Assembly (NCBI GenBank): GCA_964439815.1
Contig: CAYTPO010000261.1
Location: 1 to 5,288, forward strand
DNA from: JALSHZ01 sp964439815
GTDB taxonomy: Bacteria > Pseudomonadota > Gammaproteobacteria > UWMA-0217
Length of the DNA: 5,288 nucleotides
Direction of reading: 5' to 3'
Below the pieces are notes generated by a model. It searched no databases. It was given only the letters and a program-made list of their open reading frames with translations, and had not been told where the DNA came from. Shown piece by piece: positions 1-5,262 of this stretch. Position numbers and translations under genes: made by a program. How positions within the stretch are numbered: the stretch's first letter is position 1; each line of letters opens with the position of its first letter.

Positions 1-2
1 TA

Positions 3-107
3 AAACATGATGATATTGTTGATTCCATCCTAAAAGAAACTAGGAGCCATAATTTTGAGTCAGAGCTACATCAGAGGATAAGTTATTTATTGCGAACTTT
101 AAATTAA
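3..107 (+). CDS. C-terminal end of an unrecognised protein, cut by the window start
   Basis: An open frame enters from the left edge and runs 34 codons to a TAA stop at 105-107. The residues are of ordinary protein character: charged and amphipathic, ending in ELHQRISYLLRTLN. I do not recognise the family. The stretch is much more AT-rich than the genes to the right, so it may belong to a different island or simply to a low-GC accessory gene. The group II intron remnant ends only 11 bases after the stop codon, so the intron probably landed just behind this gene and separated it from its natural downstream sequence, including any terminator. The reading rests only on the open frame and its composition. 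A chance open frame of this length in AT-rich DNA is possible. Confidence 0.35.
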   Translation, partial: KHDDIVDSILKETRSHNFESELHQRISYLLRTLN

Positions 108-118
108 AATAAAAGCTA

Positions 119-237
119 ATCGGGTAGCCGGAGGTCTCTAACCTCCAGCCCCCACACCACCCTGCATGCGGCTCCGCACACGACTGCATGGATGCAGGAG
201 GTAGGGCAAAGCAGGAAGCCAGAGCCGAGGGCGTTTC
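119..237 (-). ncRNA. Group II intron domains V and VI (domain V interrupted)
   Basis: On the minus strand, GTGCG (179-175), a GAGC tetraloop, CGCAT, a two-base GC bulge and AGGGTGGT (163-156) form the loop side and 3' strand of a domain V hairpin. The matching 5' strand, ACGCCCT, is not adjacent but lies at 234-228. If 180-227 is removed, the two halves join into a near-canonical domain V with the CGC catalytic triad. One A opposite G near the base is the only mismatch. Domain VI follows as a stem of GCTGGAGGT with ACCTCCGGC around a short loop (about 127-149), and the intron ends in CTACCCGAT at 119. The insert should prevent correct domain V folding, so the ribozyme is dead. Confidence 0.75.
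180..227 (-). repeat. 48-base two-hairpin insert within intron domain V
   Basis: This block separates the two strands of domain V, and excising it restores the stem, which sets its limits to within about one base. On the + strand it contains CTGC-ATGGAT-GCAG (184-197), followed by GGC-AAAGCAGGAA-GCC (205-220). It shares the loop words ATGGA and GCAGGA, 23 bases apart, with the insert at 454-506, where they are 24 apart. The stems differ between the two copies. This is the arrangement expected of a REP-like or other structured short repeat. No coding capacity and no clear target-site duplication are visible. Confidence 0.6.
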
Positions 238-238
238 A

Positions 239-704
239 TTAGCCGTTTGGATAACGGAACTTGATCCATTGTTCTTTGAGTGACACCAACCCTTGCGCTT
301 TTAGCCAGGCATTGTTTAGTCCGATTTGTACCGCTTTGGTTTTAGCCAGACGGTAATACCCCTTTGAACTCAGTCCAATACTGATCGCTGCTTTAACCGA
401 TACGCCCACAAAATGAGCTTGCGAATTCGGGTACGAGGTTTCCGCCATTACTTGACCGCCATGGAGGGCGGGAATACAGATTTCGCAGGAGCAAAAATCT
501 GTGAAAATAACACATGCGGATACGCCGACGTATCCAGTGGTCGAGTTTTTCAACAGGATCAAATATCACGTGTGCAAAGTAATTCACCCAGCCAACGACA
601 TATTGCCGGAGTTTATAATACCGATAGTGCCAGCTGACTCCCCACGTCCGGTTCGTTAATTCACGTATTCGGTGTTTGAAGTTCTGCAGACTTTTCGGGC
701 TCCA
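239..704 (-). pseudogene. Group II intron maturase/RT, C-terminal fragment, frameshifted and interrupted
   Basis: Three frame segments join into the usual end of an intron-encoded protein. From about 704 to 507, one frame reads SPKSLQNFKHRIRELTNRTW, then LRQYVVGWVNYF, then LDHWIRRRIRMCY, the hallmark of maturase domain X. A roughly 50-base hairpin insert follows (454-506). A second frame resumes with WRKPRTRIRKLIL, preceded by TAA where family members usually have a Gln codon, so CAA to TAA is likely. About one base is then missing near 405-412. The third frame continues with GVSVKAAISIGLSSKGYYRL and NAWLKAQGLVSL, ending in YPNG and TAA at 239-241. The insert, the stop and the slip each inactivate the gene, and the RT domain is absent. 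Assignment to the family is strong. The exact bacterial intron class is not decided. Confidence 0.85.
454..506 (-). repeat. About 50-base two-hairpin insert within the maturase frame
   Basis: The insert lies between the codons for RMCY and the WRKPRTR segment of the maturase, which are nearly contiguous in intact family members. On the + strand it has CCGCC-ATGGAG-GGCGG (456-471) and ACAGATTT, an 11-base loop holding GCAGGA, then AAATCTGT (476-502). Both hairpins are perfect in their stems. The outer limits are uncertain by about three bases, because the residue normally between Tyr and Lys may be retained or lost. Its length is not a multiple of three, so it also shifts the frame. It is related in plan, though hardly in stem sequence, to the insert at 180-227. 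Confidence 0.6.
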
Positions 705-761
705 GGGCCCAACCTACGGGAAATGCGTTTACTAATGCAACGATTAATAACACTCGCATTC

Positions 762-869
762 ACACGGACAGTCAAGAGCGTCACTTCTTTTGCTATCACG
801 AAAGGAATACAGGCTAAACATGTAAAAAAGCTTCGTATGCAACTTGCCGCATTGGAAAGATTAGGCTGA
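762..869 (+). pseudogene. Possible HigB/RelE-type killer toxin fragment
   Basis: A + strand frame ending with TGA at 867-869 contains ITKGIQAKHVKKLRMQLAAL. This resembles the N-terminal third of HigB (plasmid maintenance killer) toxins, where a GIQ..HA.(R/K)LR..LA.L pattern follows the first strand. The preceding residues VKS fit the usual MIKSF opening. A neighbouring frame at 773-790 reads QERHFF, similar to the LERFF often found next, which suggests a small frame slip. The rest of the toxin is missing: the frame stops right after the leucine-rich helix. No intact toxin and no antitoxin gene follow before 906. The similarity is from memory and short, so this is a tentative call. If correct, it is a dead remnant left beside the intron fragment. 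Confidence 0.35.
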
Positions 870-906
870 TGTTCAGATTAGAAGTAGCCAATCCCTGGCG
901 CTAACC

Positions 907-1437
907 TTAAAACCCACCTATATATGCATATCCGTCATTCTGCAACTTGATCAGTCGTGTATAGCCGTCATGAACGATCACAACATTCGGGAGTACGTCT
1001 TCTGTAACCCAGCCTTTGCTCTTCATGGCGCTATGGCAGATTTCAACGCTGACGCCCAGTTCATGCAGGTCGCCGACGATCTTGGCATTGGGGTTGATGG
1101 CGAAGGGGTCGTCGCTGGCAAGTTGGTAGGCGTCATCAACCAGTAGCGCTTTTGCCGATTTGCTGTGCATAACGATGTGGATGTCGAGCTGTTTTGGTTC
1201 GACGCCCTGTTTTCGATAGGCTTCTATCAGTCCGCGTACATAGTAGAGGCCCTTGTTGATTCCGGCCGAGATGGCACCTGAGCGTACATCGTAGACGACG
1301 CGATACTTTCCATCGGCTGGGACTTTGATCAATGGTCTGTCCGCACCGCTTGTGTCGGCTGCCAACGCTATCGGGGCAAGGAATATGCACCCAACGAGGG
1401 TAGCTATGCGTGGCAGCTTGTTGAGGGTCTTTTTCAT
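907..1437 (-). CDS. Exported DsrE-like family protein
   Basis: 176 residues from the ATG at 1437, which has AGGAGA seven bases upstream. The frame stays open further upstream, but that part looks non-coding and the ATG begins a clean signal peptide. Residues 1-10 are basic, 11-26 are hydrophobic, and the ALA-A cleavage site is near 26/27, so the product should be periplasmic. The mature part looks like one DsrE/DsrF-like domain: YRVVYDVRSG near 45-54, a strand LDIHIVMHS at 84-92, the helix after NPNAKIVGDL, and a conserved cysteine in VEICHSAMKS (Cys134), followed by VLPNVVIVHDGYTRLIKLQ. Cytoplasmic DsrE-type proteins bind sulfur on such a cysteine in sulfur relay. The exported branch has no settled role, so sulfur handling in the periplasm is inference. 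It is transcribed away from nfeD, with 160 bases between the chosen starts, and appears monocistronic. Confidence 0.85.
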   Translation of the reverse strand: MKKTLNKLPRIATLVGCIFLAPIALAADTSGADRPLIKVPADGKYRVVYDVRSGAISAGINKGLYYVRGLIEAYRKQGVEPKQLDIHIVMHSKSAKALLVDDAYQLASDDPFAINPNAKIVGDLHELGVSVEICHSAMKSKGWVTEDVLPNVVIVHDGYTRLIKLQNDGYAYIGGF

Positions 1438-1444
1438 TCCGGTC

Positions 1445-1450
1445 TCCTGT
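1445..1450 (-). promoter_or_regulatory. Ribosome binding site of the DsrE-like gene
   Basis: The minus strand reads AGGAGA here, with ACCGGA-type spacing of seven bases to the ATG at 1437. It supports that start over the upstream extension of the frame, which has no comparable site and no sensible protein sequence. Confidence 0.7.
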
Positions 1451-1558
1451 CTGTTGGTGATGCAGACATTTTGTGCTGTGGAAACCATCCGGTAAAGCAA
1501 TCTTATTAGACCGGGATTACTTCCCTCTGTTGCCCATGATTTGCCCCCTGAACGCAGC

Positions 1559-1564
1559 AGGAGG
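1559..1564 (+). promoter_or_regulatory. Strong Shine-Dalgarno sequence upstream of nfeD, alternative start
   Basis: AGGAGG lies three bases before an in-frame ATG at 1568. That start would add MVVPIQHEAV to the nfeD signal peptide. The spacing is tight, and the site is too far (33 bases) to serve the ATG at 1598, which has its own GAGG. Which start is used cannot be settled from sequence; both yield the same mature protein. Confidence 0.5.
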
Positions 1565-1597
1565 ACAATGGTTGTACCGATCCAACATGAGGCGGTC

Positions 1598-2935
1598 ATG
1601 CGTAGATTCTTTCAATGTCAGTTGTTGCTTCTGCTTCTGGTATTCGCAGTGGCACCGGCGGTTTTTGCCGGAGGCAAGGCTTTCAGTATCGAGGTAACGG
1701 GTGCGATTGGTCCGGTTTCGCAGGATTTGATTGTTCGTGCCCTGGAGCGAGCCAATGCGGAATCCGCCCAATTGGTGGTGTTGGAGATGAACACTCCCGG
1801 GGGGCTGGATCATTCCATGCGGCAGATCATCAGCGCAATCCTTGCTTCCCGTGTACCGGTGGTTACCTGGGTGACGCCGCAGGGCGCGCGCGCAGCCAGC
1901 GCTGGCACGTATATTCTCTATGCCAGCCATGTGGCAGCCATGTCACCGGCAACCAATCTTGGGGCCGCAACGCCCGTGTCTCTGGGGGGCGTTCCGGGCT
2001 TTTCCGAGAAGAAGGGGGATGGTACCGATTCCGGATCATCGGGAAAATCACCGAGCAGCATGATGAAGAAGGTTATCAACGATGCCACCGCCTATATCAA
2101 GGGGCTGGCAAAGCTTCGTGGCCGCAACGAGGCATGGGCAGAGCAGGCGGTACGCGAGGCGGTAAGCCTGACGGCTACCGAGGCACTGGAGCTGAACGTA
2201 ATCGACCTGATTGCACACGACAGGGACGATCTGTTCAGGCAGCTCGATGGCCGCGAGATTCCCATCAATAACGGCAGGCTCACTCTCGCCACCTCGGATC
2301 TCACGGTGGAGGTGGTACAGCCGGACTGGCGGTCTCGGCTGCTATCAATCATCACAGACCCCAATATCGCCTATTTTCTGCTACTGGCGGGCATTTACGG
2401 ATTATTCATCGAATTTGCCCACCCCGGCTACATACTTCCCGGTGTCGCGGGCAGTATCTCCCTGTTGCTGGCGCTTTATGCCTTCCAGATATTGCCCGTC
2501 AATTACACCGGACTTTTACTCGTTGCACTTGGATTGGGCTTCATTGTGGCAGAAGTTTTTATCACCAGCGCAGGCATTCTCGGTGCGGGTGGTGTAATTG
2601 CATTCGTCGTCGGGTCGATCATACTGTTTGACGACCCGCATCTTGGCGTTTCCATCCCGCTGATCAGTAGCGTGGCGTTGATTGCGGCCGGGTTTCTGCT
2701 GTGGCTGCTGGGGCGGATTGTCAGCATCCGCCGCAAGAAAGTTATGACCGGCAAGGAATACATGATCGGGCTGGAGGCCGAAGCCATCGAGGACATCGAT
2801 CAACGTGGCCGTGTTAGAGTGGAGGGAGAAAACTGGCTGGCCGAAAGCGATACTCCGATCAAGGTCGGACAAAAAGTGAGAATTGATTCAGTCGACCATC
2901 TGGTCGTCAAAGTGAGTCCTTTGGAGGAAACATGA
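1598..2935 (+). CDS. nfeD: Long-form NfeD: membrane-bound ClpP-class serine protease
   Basis: 445 residues from the ATG at 1598. A signal peptide, MRRFFQ plus a leucine-rich core, ends at VFA-G near residue 24. A ClpP-like domain (about 28-240) carries MNTPGG (64-69), the nucleophile Ser101 in AASAGTYI, and the general base Lys168 in AYIKGL. These match the Ser-Lys dyad known from Pyrococcus 1510-N. Five membrane segments follow at about 257-272, 277-300, 304-322, 327-345 and 353-375. The last 60 residues (about 383-445) are the soluble NfeD OB-fold. The protease faces the periplasm and in archaea cleaves the C-terminus of its partner stomatin. The next gene encodes that partner and overlaps by four bases. 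An alternative ATG at 1568 has a perfect AGGAGG but only three bases of spacing. The 1598 start has GAGG at 1589-1592 and gives a more typical signal peptide. All key residues are present, so it should be active. Confidence 0.93.
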   Translation: MRRFFQCQLLLLLLVFAVAPAVFAGGKAFSIEVTGAIGPVSQDLIVRALERANAESAQLVVLEMNTPGGLDHSMRQIISAILASRVPVVTWVTPQGARAASAGTYILYASHVAAMSPATNLGAATPVSLGGVPGFSEKKGDGTDSGSSGKSPSSMMKKVINDATAYIKGLAKLRGRNEAWAEQAVREAVSLTATEALELNVIDLIAHDRDDLFRQLDGREIPINNGRLTLATSDLTVEVVQPDWRSRLLSIITDPNIAYFLLLAGIYGLFIEFAHPGYILPGVAGSISLLLALYAFQILPVNYTGLLLVALGLGFIVAEVFITSAGILGAGGVIAFVVGSIILFDDPHLGVSIPLISSVALIAAGFLLWLLGRIVSIRRKKVMTGKEYMIGLEAEAIEDIDQRGRVRVEGENWLAESDTPIKVGQKVRIDSVDHLVVKVSPLEET

Positions 2936-3711
2936 TTTTATTCGATTATCTTGTACCCATCCTGATTGTTGGCGGCATCCTGATGTCGGCAGTCAAGGTG
3001 CTGCCCGAATACGAGCGCGGCGTTATTTTCTTTCTTGGCCGTTTTCAGAAGGTCAAGGGGCCGGGGCTGATCCTGGTGATCCCCGGCATCCAGAAAATGG
3101 TGCGCGTCGATCTGCGGGTCATCACCATGGACGTACCACCGCAGGATGTCATCTCCCGTGACAACGTCACGGTGCATGTCAGCGCCGTGCTCTATTTTCG
3201 CGTTGTCGATCCGGAGCGAGCCATCATTCAGGTGGAAAACTACTACATGGCCACCAGCCAGCTGGCGCAGACCACCTTGCGCTCCGTTCTGGGGCAACAC
3301 GAGCTGGATGAGATGCTGTCCGAACGCGACAAGCTGAATCACGACATTCAGGAAATTCTGGACGAACAGACCAGCGCCTGGGGCATCAAGGTAACCAATG
3401 TCGAGATCAAGCATATCGATCTGGACGAAAGCATGGTGCGGGCCATTGCACGCCAGGCCGAAGCCGAGCGGGAACGGCGCGCCAAGGTCATCCATGCCGA
3501 AGGCGAAATGCAGGCCTCGAAGAAACTGCGTGAAGCGGCTGATGTATTGTCCGGGAACTCTCAGGCACTGCAACTGCGCTATCTGCAAACACTGAGTGAC
3601 ATCTCCACCGAGAACAGTTCAACCATCGTATTCCCCGTACCGATCGATCTGGTTGAAGCCTTTCAGGACAAGCTGCTCAGGAAGGCGGTGAAGGGCGAGG
3701 GCGACCAGTAG
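2932..3711 (+). CDS. Slipin: stomatin-like SPFH/band 7 membrane protein
   Basis: 259 residues, within the usual length of prokaryotic slipins. The N-terminus has one hydrophobic hairpin or membrane segment (about 5-20). The SPFH domain follows: YERGVIFFLGR (27-37), GPGLILVIPGI (43-53), DVPPQDVISRDNVTV (67-81), and TTLRSVLGQHELDEMLSER (114-132). A charged helical, probably coiled-coil stretch spans about 165-205 with RQAEAERERRAKVIHAEGE. The end has the family signature RYLQTL (216-221) and SSTIVFPVPIDL (229-240). It should oligomerise on the inner membrane as a scaffold. It is the expected partner and, by analogy with Pyrococcus 1510/1511, possible substrate of NfeD. Its ATG overlaps the nfeD stop as ATGA, with GGAGGA at 2923-2928 inside nfeD, so the two are translationally coupled. 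The last 35 bases are shared, antisense, with the GNAT gene. Confidence 0.95.
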   Translation: MILFDYLVPILIVGGILMSAVKVLPEYERGVIFFLGRFQKVKGPGLILVIPGIQKMVRVDLRVITMDVPPQDVISRDNVTVHVSAVLYFRVVDPERAIIQVENYYMATSQLAQTTLRSVLGQHELDEMLSERDKLNHDIQEILDEQTSAWGIKVTNVEIKHIDLDESMVRAIARQAEAERERRAKVIHAEGEMQASKKLREAADVLSGNSQALQLRYLQTLSDISTENSSTIVFPVPIDLVEAFQDKLLRKAVKGEGDQ

Positions 3712-4213
3712 GCGGCGCCGCTTCTCGCCACCAGCGATAGGGGTAGTCTCTGCCGGGATTGTTGACCGGCAGCAGACTGAATCCCTGTCTTGCAAAATAG
3801 GGATTGGCATCAGCCTGCGCCTTGACCAGCAAGCCATCCAGCGCCTGCTCATCCACCCTTTTCCACGCCCAGTCGAGCAGCCTTTGGCCCACGCCTTTCT
3901 TCTGATCGGGCGGCGCGACATACAGCCCATGCAGTAGCGCACCAGTTTTCCCCGCGGGAAGATCCTCCGCCGGCACCGGGCCTATGGCACCCACACCAAT
4001 CGCTTTCCCATTTTCGAAACACGCTACTACAATCTGCATGCACTCCAGATCCTCCCGTCGATAGAAGTAACCCGCAAGTGCAAGGCGTTTGACCCGTTCA
4101 GGTAAGTCCCAGTTGGCTACACATGCTTCGATGATCGCATTGATGACGGGCAGATCAGCAGCACTGGCAGGCTGGATGGTCAGGTCGGGTAGCAAGGGGC
4201 TAAGGTCTCTCAT
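3677..4213 (-). CDS. GNAT-family N-acetyltransferase
   Basis: 178 residues from the ATG at 4213. The fold begins at LTIQPASAADLPVINAIIEA (11-30). Motif A is LLHGLYVAPPDQKKGVGQRL (93-112), with the acetyl-CoA pyrophosphate loop Q104-K-K-G-V-G109. Motif B follows as ANPYFARQGFSLL (136-148). Acetyl-CoA use is therefore expected; the acceptor is unknown. A longer reading from a TTG at 4270 is possible but lacks a ribosome site and adds nothing family-like. The C-terminus, APPTGRPRPSPPS, is low-complexity and mostly encoded by the antisense of the slipin 3' end, so the natural stop has probably been lost and a new one captured. It is convergent with the nfeD-slipin operon and divergent from oxyR. 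No Shine-Dalgarno is visible, and a -10-like TACAAT lies six bases before the ATG. Confidence 0.88.
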   Translation of the reverse strand: MRDLSPLLPDLTIQPASAADLPVINAIIEACVANWDLPERVKRLALAGYFYRREDLECMQIVVACFENGKAIGVGAIGPVPAEDLPAGKTGALLHGLYVAPPDQKKGVGQRLLDWAWKRVDEQALDGLLVKAQADANPYFARQGFSLLPVNNPGRDYPYRWWREAAPPTGRPRPSPPS

Positions 4214-4296
4214 CAAAGTATTGTATATTTCACTTCGCCATTCATGAAATCGCTGAATTCTCGCAATCAAATAGCCATAGCCGATGAGAAAACCCC
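4214..4296. promoter_or_regulatory. Divergent intergenic region between GNAT gene and oxyR
   Basis: This 83-base gap must hold the promoters of both genes. The GNAT side shows a -10-like TACAAT. For oxyR no convincing -35/-10 pair is visible. Two ATAG words occur at 4271-4280 close to oxyR, but their six-base offset does not reproduce the spacing of a full OxyR site, so autoregulation is possible but not shown. Confidence 0.4.
4220..4225 (-). promoter_or_regulatory. Putative -10 box of the GNAT gene
   Basis: TACAAT on the minus strand matches the TATAAT consensus at five of six positions, within TATACAAT. A weak -35-like TTCATG (4248-4243) stands 17 bases upstream. The expected transcript start would fall at or next to the A of the ATG at 4213, which would give a leaderless message. 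This is inference from spacing only. Confidence 0.35.
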
Positions 4297-5214
4297 ATGA
4301 ACATTCGTGACCTCAAATACATTATTGCCGTGGCCGACCTGCGCCATTTTGGCAAGGCGGCTGAACGCTGTTTTGTCAGCCAGCCGACACTGAGCGGCCA
4401 GATCAAGAAGCTGGAAGCAGAGCTGGGTGTCACGCTGTTCGAACGCACCAAGCGATCGGTCGACCTGACCCCGATCGGTGAGGAAATCATCGGCTATGCA
4501 CGCAGGGTCATCGAGCAGGCAGATGCACTGGTCATGGCCGCCAAGGCCCATCAGGACCCCCTGGCCGGGCCGCTTCGCGCCGGTGCAATTCCCACACTCA
4601 GTCCCTACCTGGTGCCCCTGATCCTGTTGCCGCTGAAAAAACACTACCCGCAAATGACGCTGGTACTGTTCGAAGAGATCACCGATACACTTACCAGGCG
4701 GCTGAAAAACCACGAAATCGATGCCGCGCTGCTGGCCACGCCAGTTGACGACCCCGAGCTTGTGGAGATGCCCCTGTTCGATGAGCCATTCTGGCTCGCC
4801 CACCCGGTCAACGATCCCATCTACAACAAGGAAGAAATCACCCACGAAGACCTGGAACACATGAATCTGCTGATCCTGTCGGATGGCCACTGCCTGGCCC
4901 AGCAAGTCATGGGCGTCTGCGGCTGGGATCATCGCCCCCAGCACAGTGAAATGGGCGACCTGCAAGCTGCCAGCCTGGAAACCTTGCTGCAGCTGGTTGG
5001 TGCCGGATTTGGCTCCACGCTGGTACCCGCACTGGCGACCCGAGGTTCATGGATGACCGACAGCGGCATCATCGCACGCAAACTCGACCTGCCCGATACC
5101 TATCGGCGGATTTCACTGGTCTATCGAAGAAGCTTTCCGCGAAAAAAGGCACTGGAAGCATTTGCGGACGTGATACGGGAGAATCTGCCCAACACAGTGA
5201 CAGTGCTGGAGTGA
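4297..5214 (+). CDS. oxyR: OxyR: peroxide-sensing LysR-type transcription regulator
   Basis: 305 residues, the same size as E. coli OxyR. The N-terminal winged helix-turn-helix is MNIRDLKYIIAVADLRHFGK onward, with recognition region CFVSQPTLSGQIKKLEAELG (25-44). The effector domain keeps PTLSPYL (99-105) with Thr100, Thr129, the DGHC motif with His198, the peroxidatic Cys199 and the resolving Cys208, and ASLETLLQLVGAG (225-237). Both cysteines fall at the E. coli residue numbers, so the disulfide switch should work: oxidation by hydrogen peroxide forms Cys199-Cys208 and activates catalase, peroxiredoxin and related genes. The stretch between them reads LAQQVMGV, where E. coli has LRDQAMGF. 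The ATG at 4297 is the family start, with only a weak GAGA eight bases upstream. It is divergent from the GNAT gene, with 83 bases between starts, and is followed closely by a hairpin. Confidence 0.95.
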   Translation: MNIRDLKYIIAVADLRHFGKAAERCFVSQPTLSGQIKKLEAELGVTLFERTKRSVDLTPIGEEIIGYARRVIEQADALVMAAKAHQDPLAGPLRAGAIPTLSPYLVPLILLPLKKHYPQMTLVLFEEITDTLTRRLKNHEIDAALLATPVDDPELVEMPLFDEPFWLAHPVNDPIYNKEEITHEDLEHMNLLILSDGHCLAQQVMGVCGWDHRPQHSEMGDLQAASLETLLQLVGAGFGSTLVPALATRGSWMTDSGIIARKLDLPDTYRRISLVYRRSFPRKKALEAFADVIRENLPNTVTVLE

Positions 5215-5224
5215 TGGCGGTACT

Positions 5225-5262
5225 GGTGAGCAGGGTGCCTAATCGGCATGTCGGTGCTCACC
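5225..5262 (+). terminator. Long hairpin after oxyR, possible terminator
   Basis: An outer perfect 8-bp stem, GGTGAGCA (5225-5232) with TGCTCACC (5255-5262), encloses an inner GTGCC (5235-5239) with GGCAT (5245-5249) and a TAATC loop. It starts 11 bases after the oxyR stop. No run of T follows on the + strand and no run of A precedes it, so it is not a classical intrinsic terminator. It may act as a message 3' end stabiliser or an imperfect terminator. Confidence 0.45.

Larger units (their letters stand above)
119..704 (-). mobile_element. Degenerate, 5'-truncated group II intron remnant
   Basis: Read on the minus strand, this segment holds in order a maturase (domain X) coding fragment, its C-terminal domain, a stop codon, domain V, domain VI and a 3' end reading CTACCCGAT. 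That is the order of the 3' third of a bacterial group II intron with its encoded protein in domain IV. The AT end fits the usual intron 3' terminus AY, which places the boundary at 119/120. Nothing resembling RT domains 0-7 or the 5' GUGYG end is present. Homology starts abruptly near 704, so at least two thirds of the element is missing. Two short hairpin inserts (180-227 and 454-506) and a frame slip interrupt what remains. It cannot splice or move by itself. The left boundary is fairly sure; the right boundary is approximate. Confidence 0.85.
1438..1597. promoter_or_regulatory. Divergent intergenic region between DsrE-like gene and nfeD
   Basis: The 160 bases separate two divergent genes and should contain both promoters. 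It includes the ribosome sites on both sides and a moderately AT-rich patch near 1499-1509. I see no promoter pair or operator good enough to name. Confidence 0.4.

Noticed and set aside
119..240. CRISPR-like or tandem repeat because of several palindromes
   Set aside because: The palindromes are different hairpins of intron domains V and VI plus an insert. No direct repeat unit recurs with regular spacers.
413..637. A 74-codon + strand open frame
   Set aside because: It runs antisense to clear maturase sequence and across the hairpin insert, and its translation resembles nothing. It is a shadow frame.
706..903. Possible integron attC site: GCCCAAC at 707-713 and CTAAC near 901-905 around a toxin-like fragment
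   Set aside because: The first word fits the RYYYAAC core, but no matching GTTRRRY partner at proper spacing and no extended imperfect palindrome was found.
1541..1567. TTG start for nfeD at 1541
   Set aside because: The frame is open there but has no ribosome site, and two better ATG starts lie downstream.
1438..1599. N-terminal extension of the DsrE-like frame to 1599
   Set aside because: The extension has unlikely composition and would hide a clean signal peptide that begins at an ATG with a strong ribosome site.
4214..4270. Upstream TTG start of the GNAT protein
   Set aside because: There is no ribosome site. The extra 19 residues are not family-like and run through the region needed for promoters.
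4264..4285. OxyR operator upstream of oxyR (two ATAG words)
   Set aside because: The known motif needs ATAG and CTAT half-sites in a fixed pattern over about 37 bases. Only two ATAG words six bases apart are seen.
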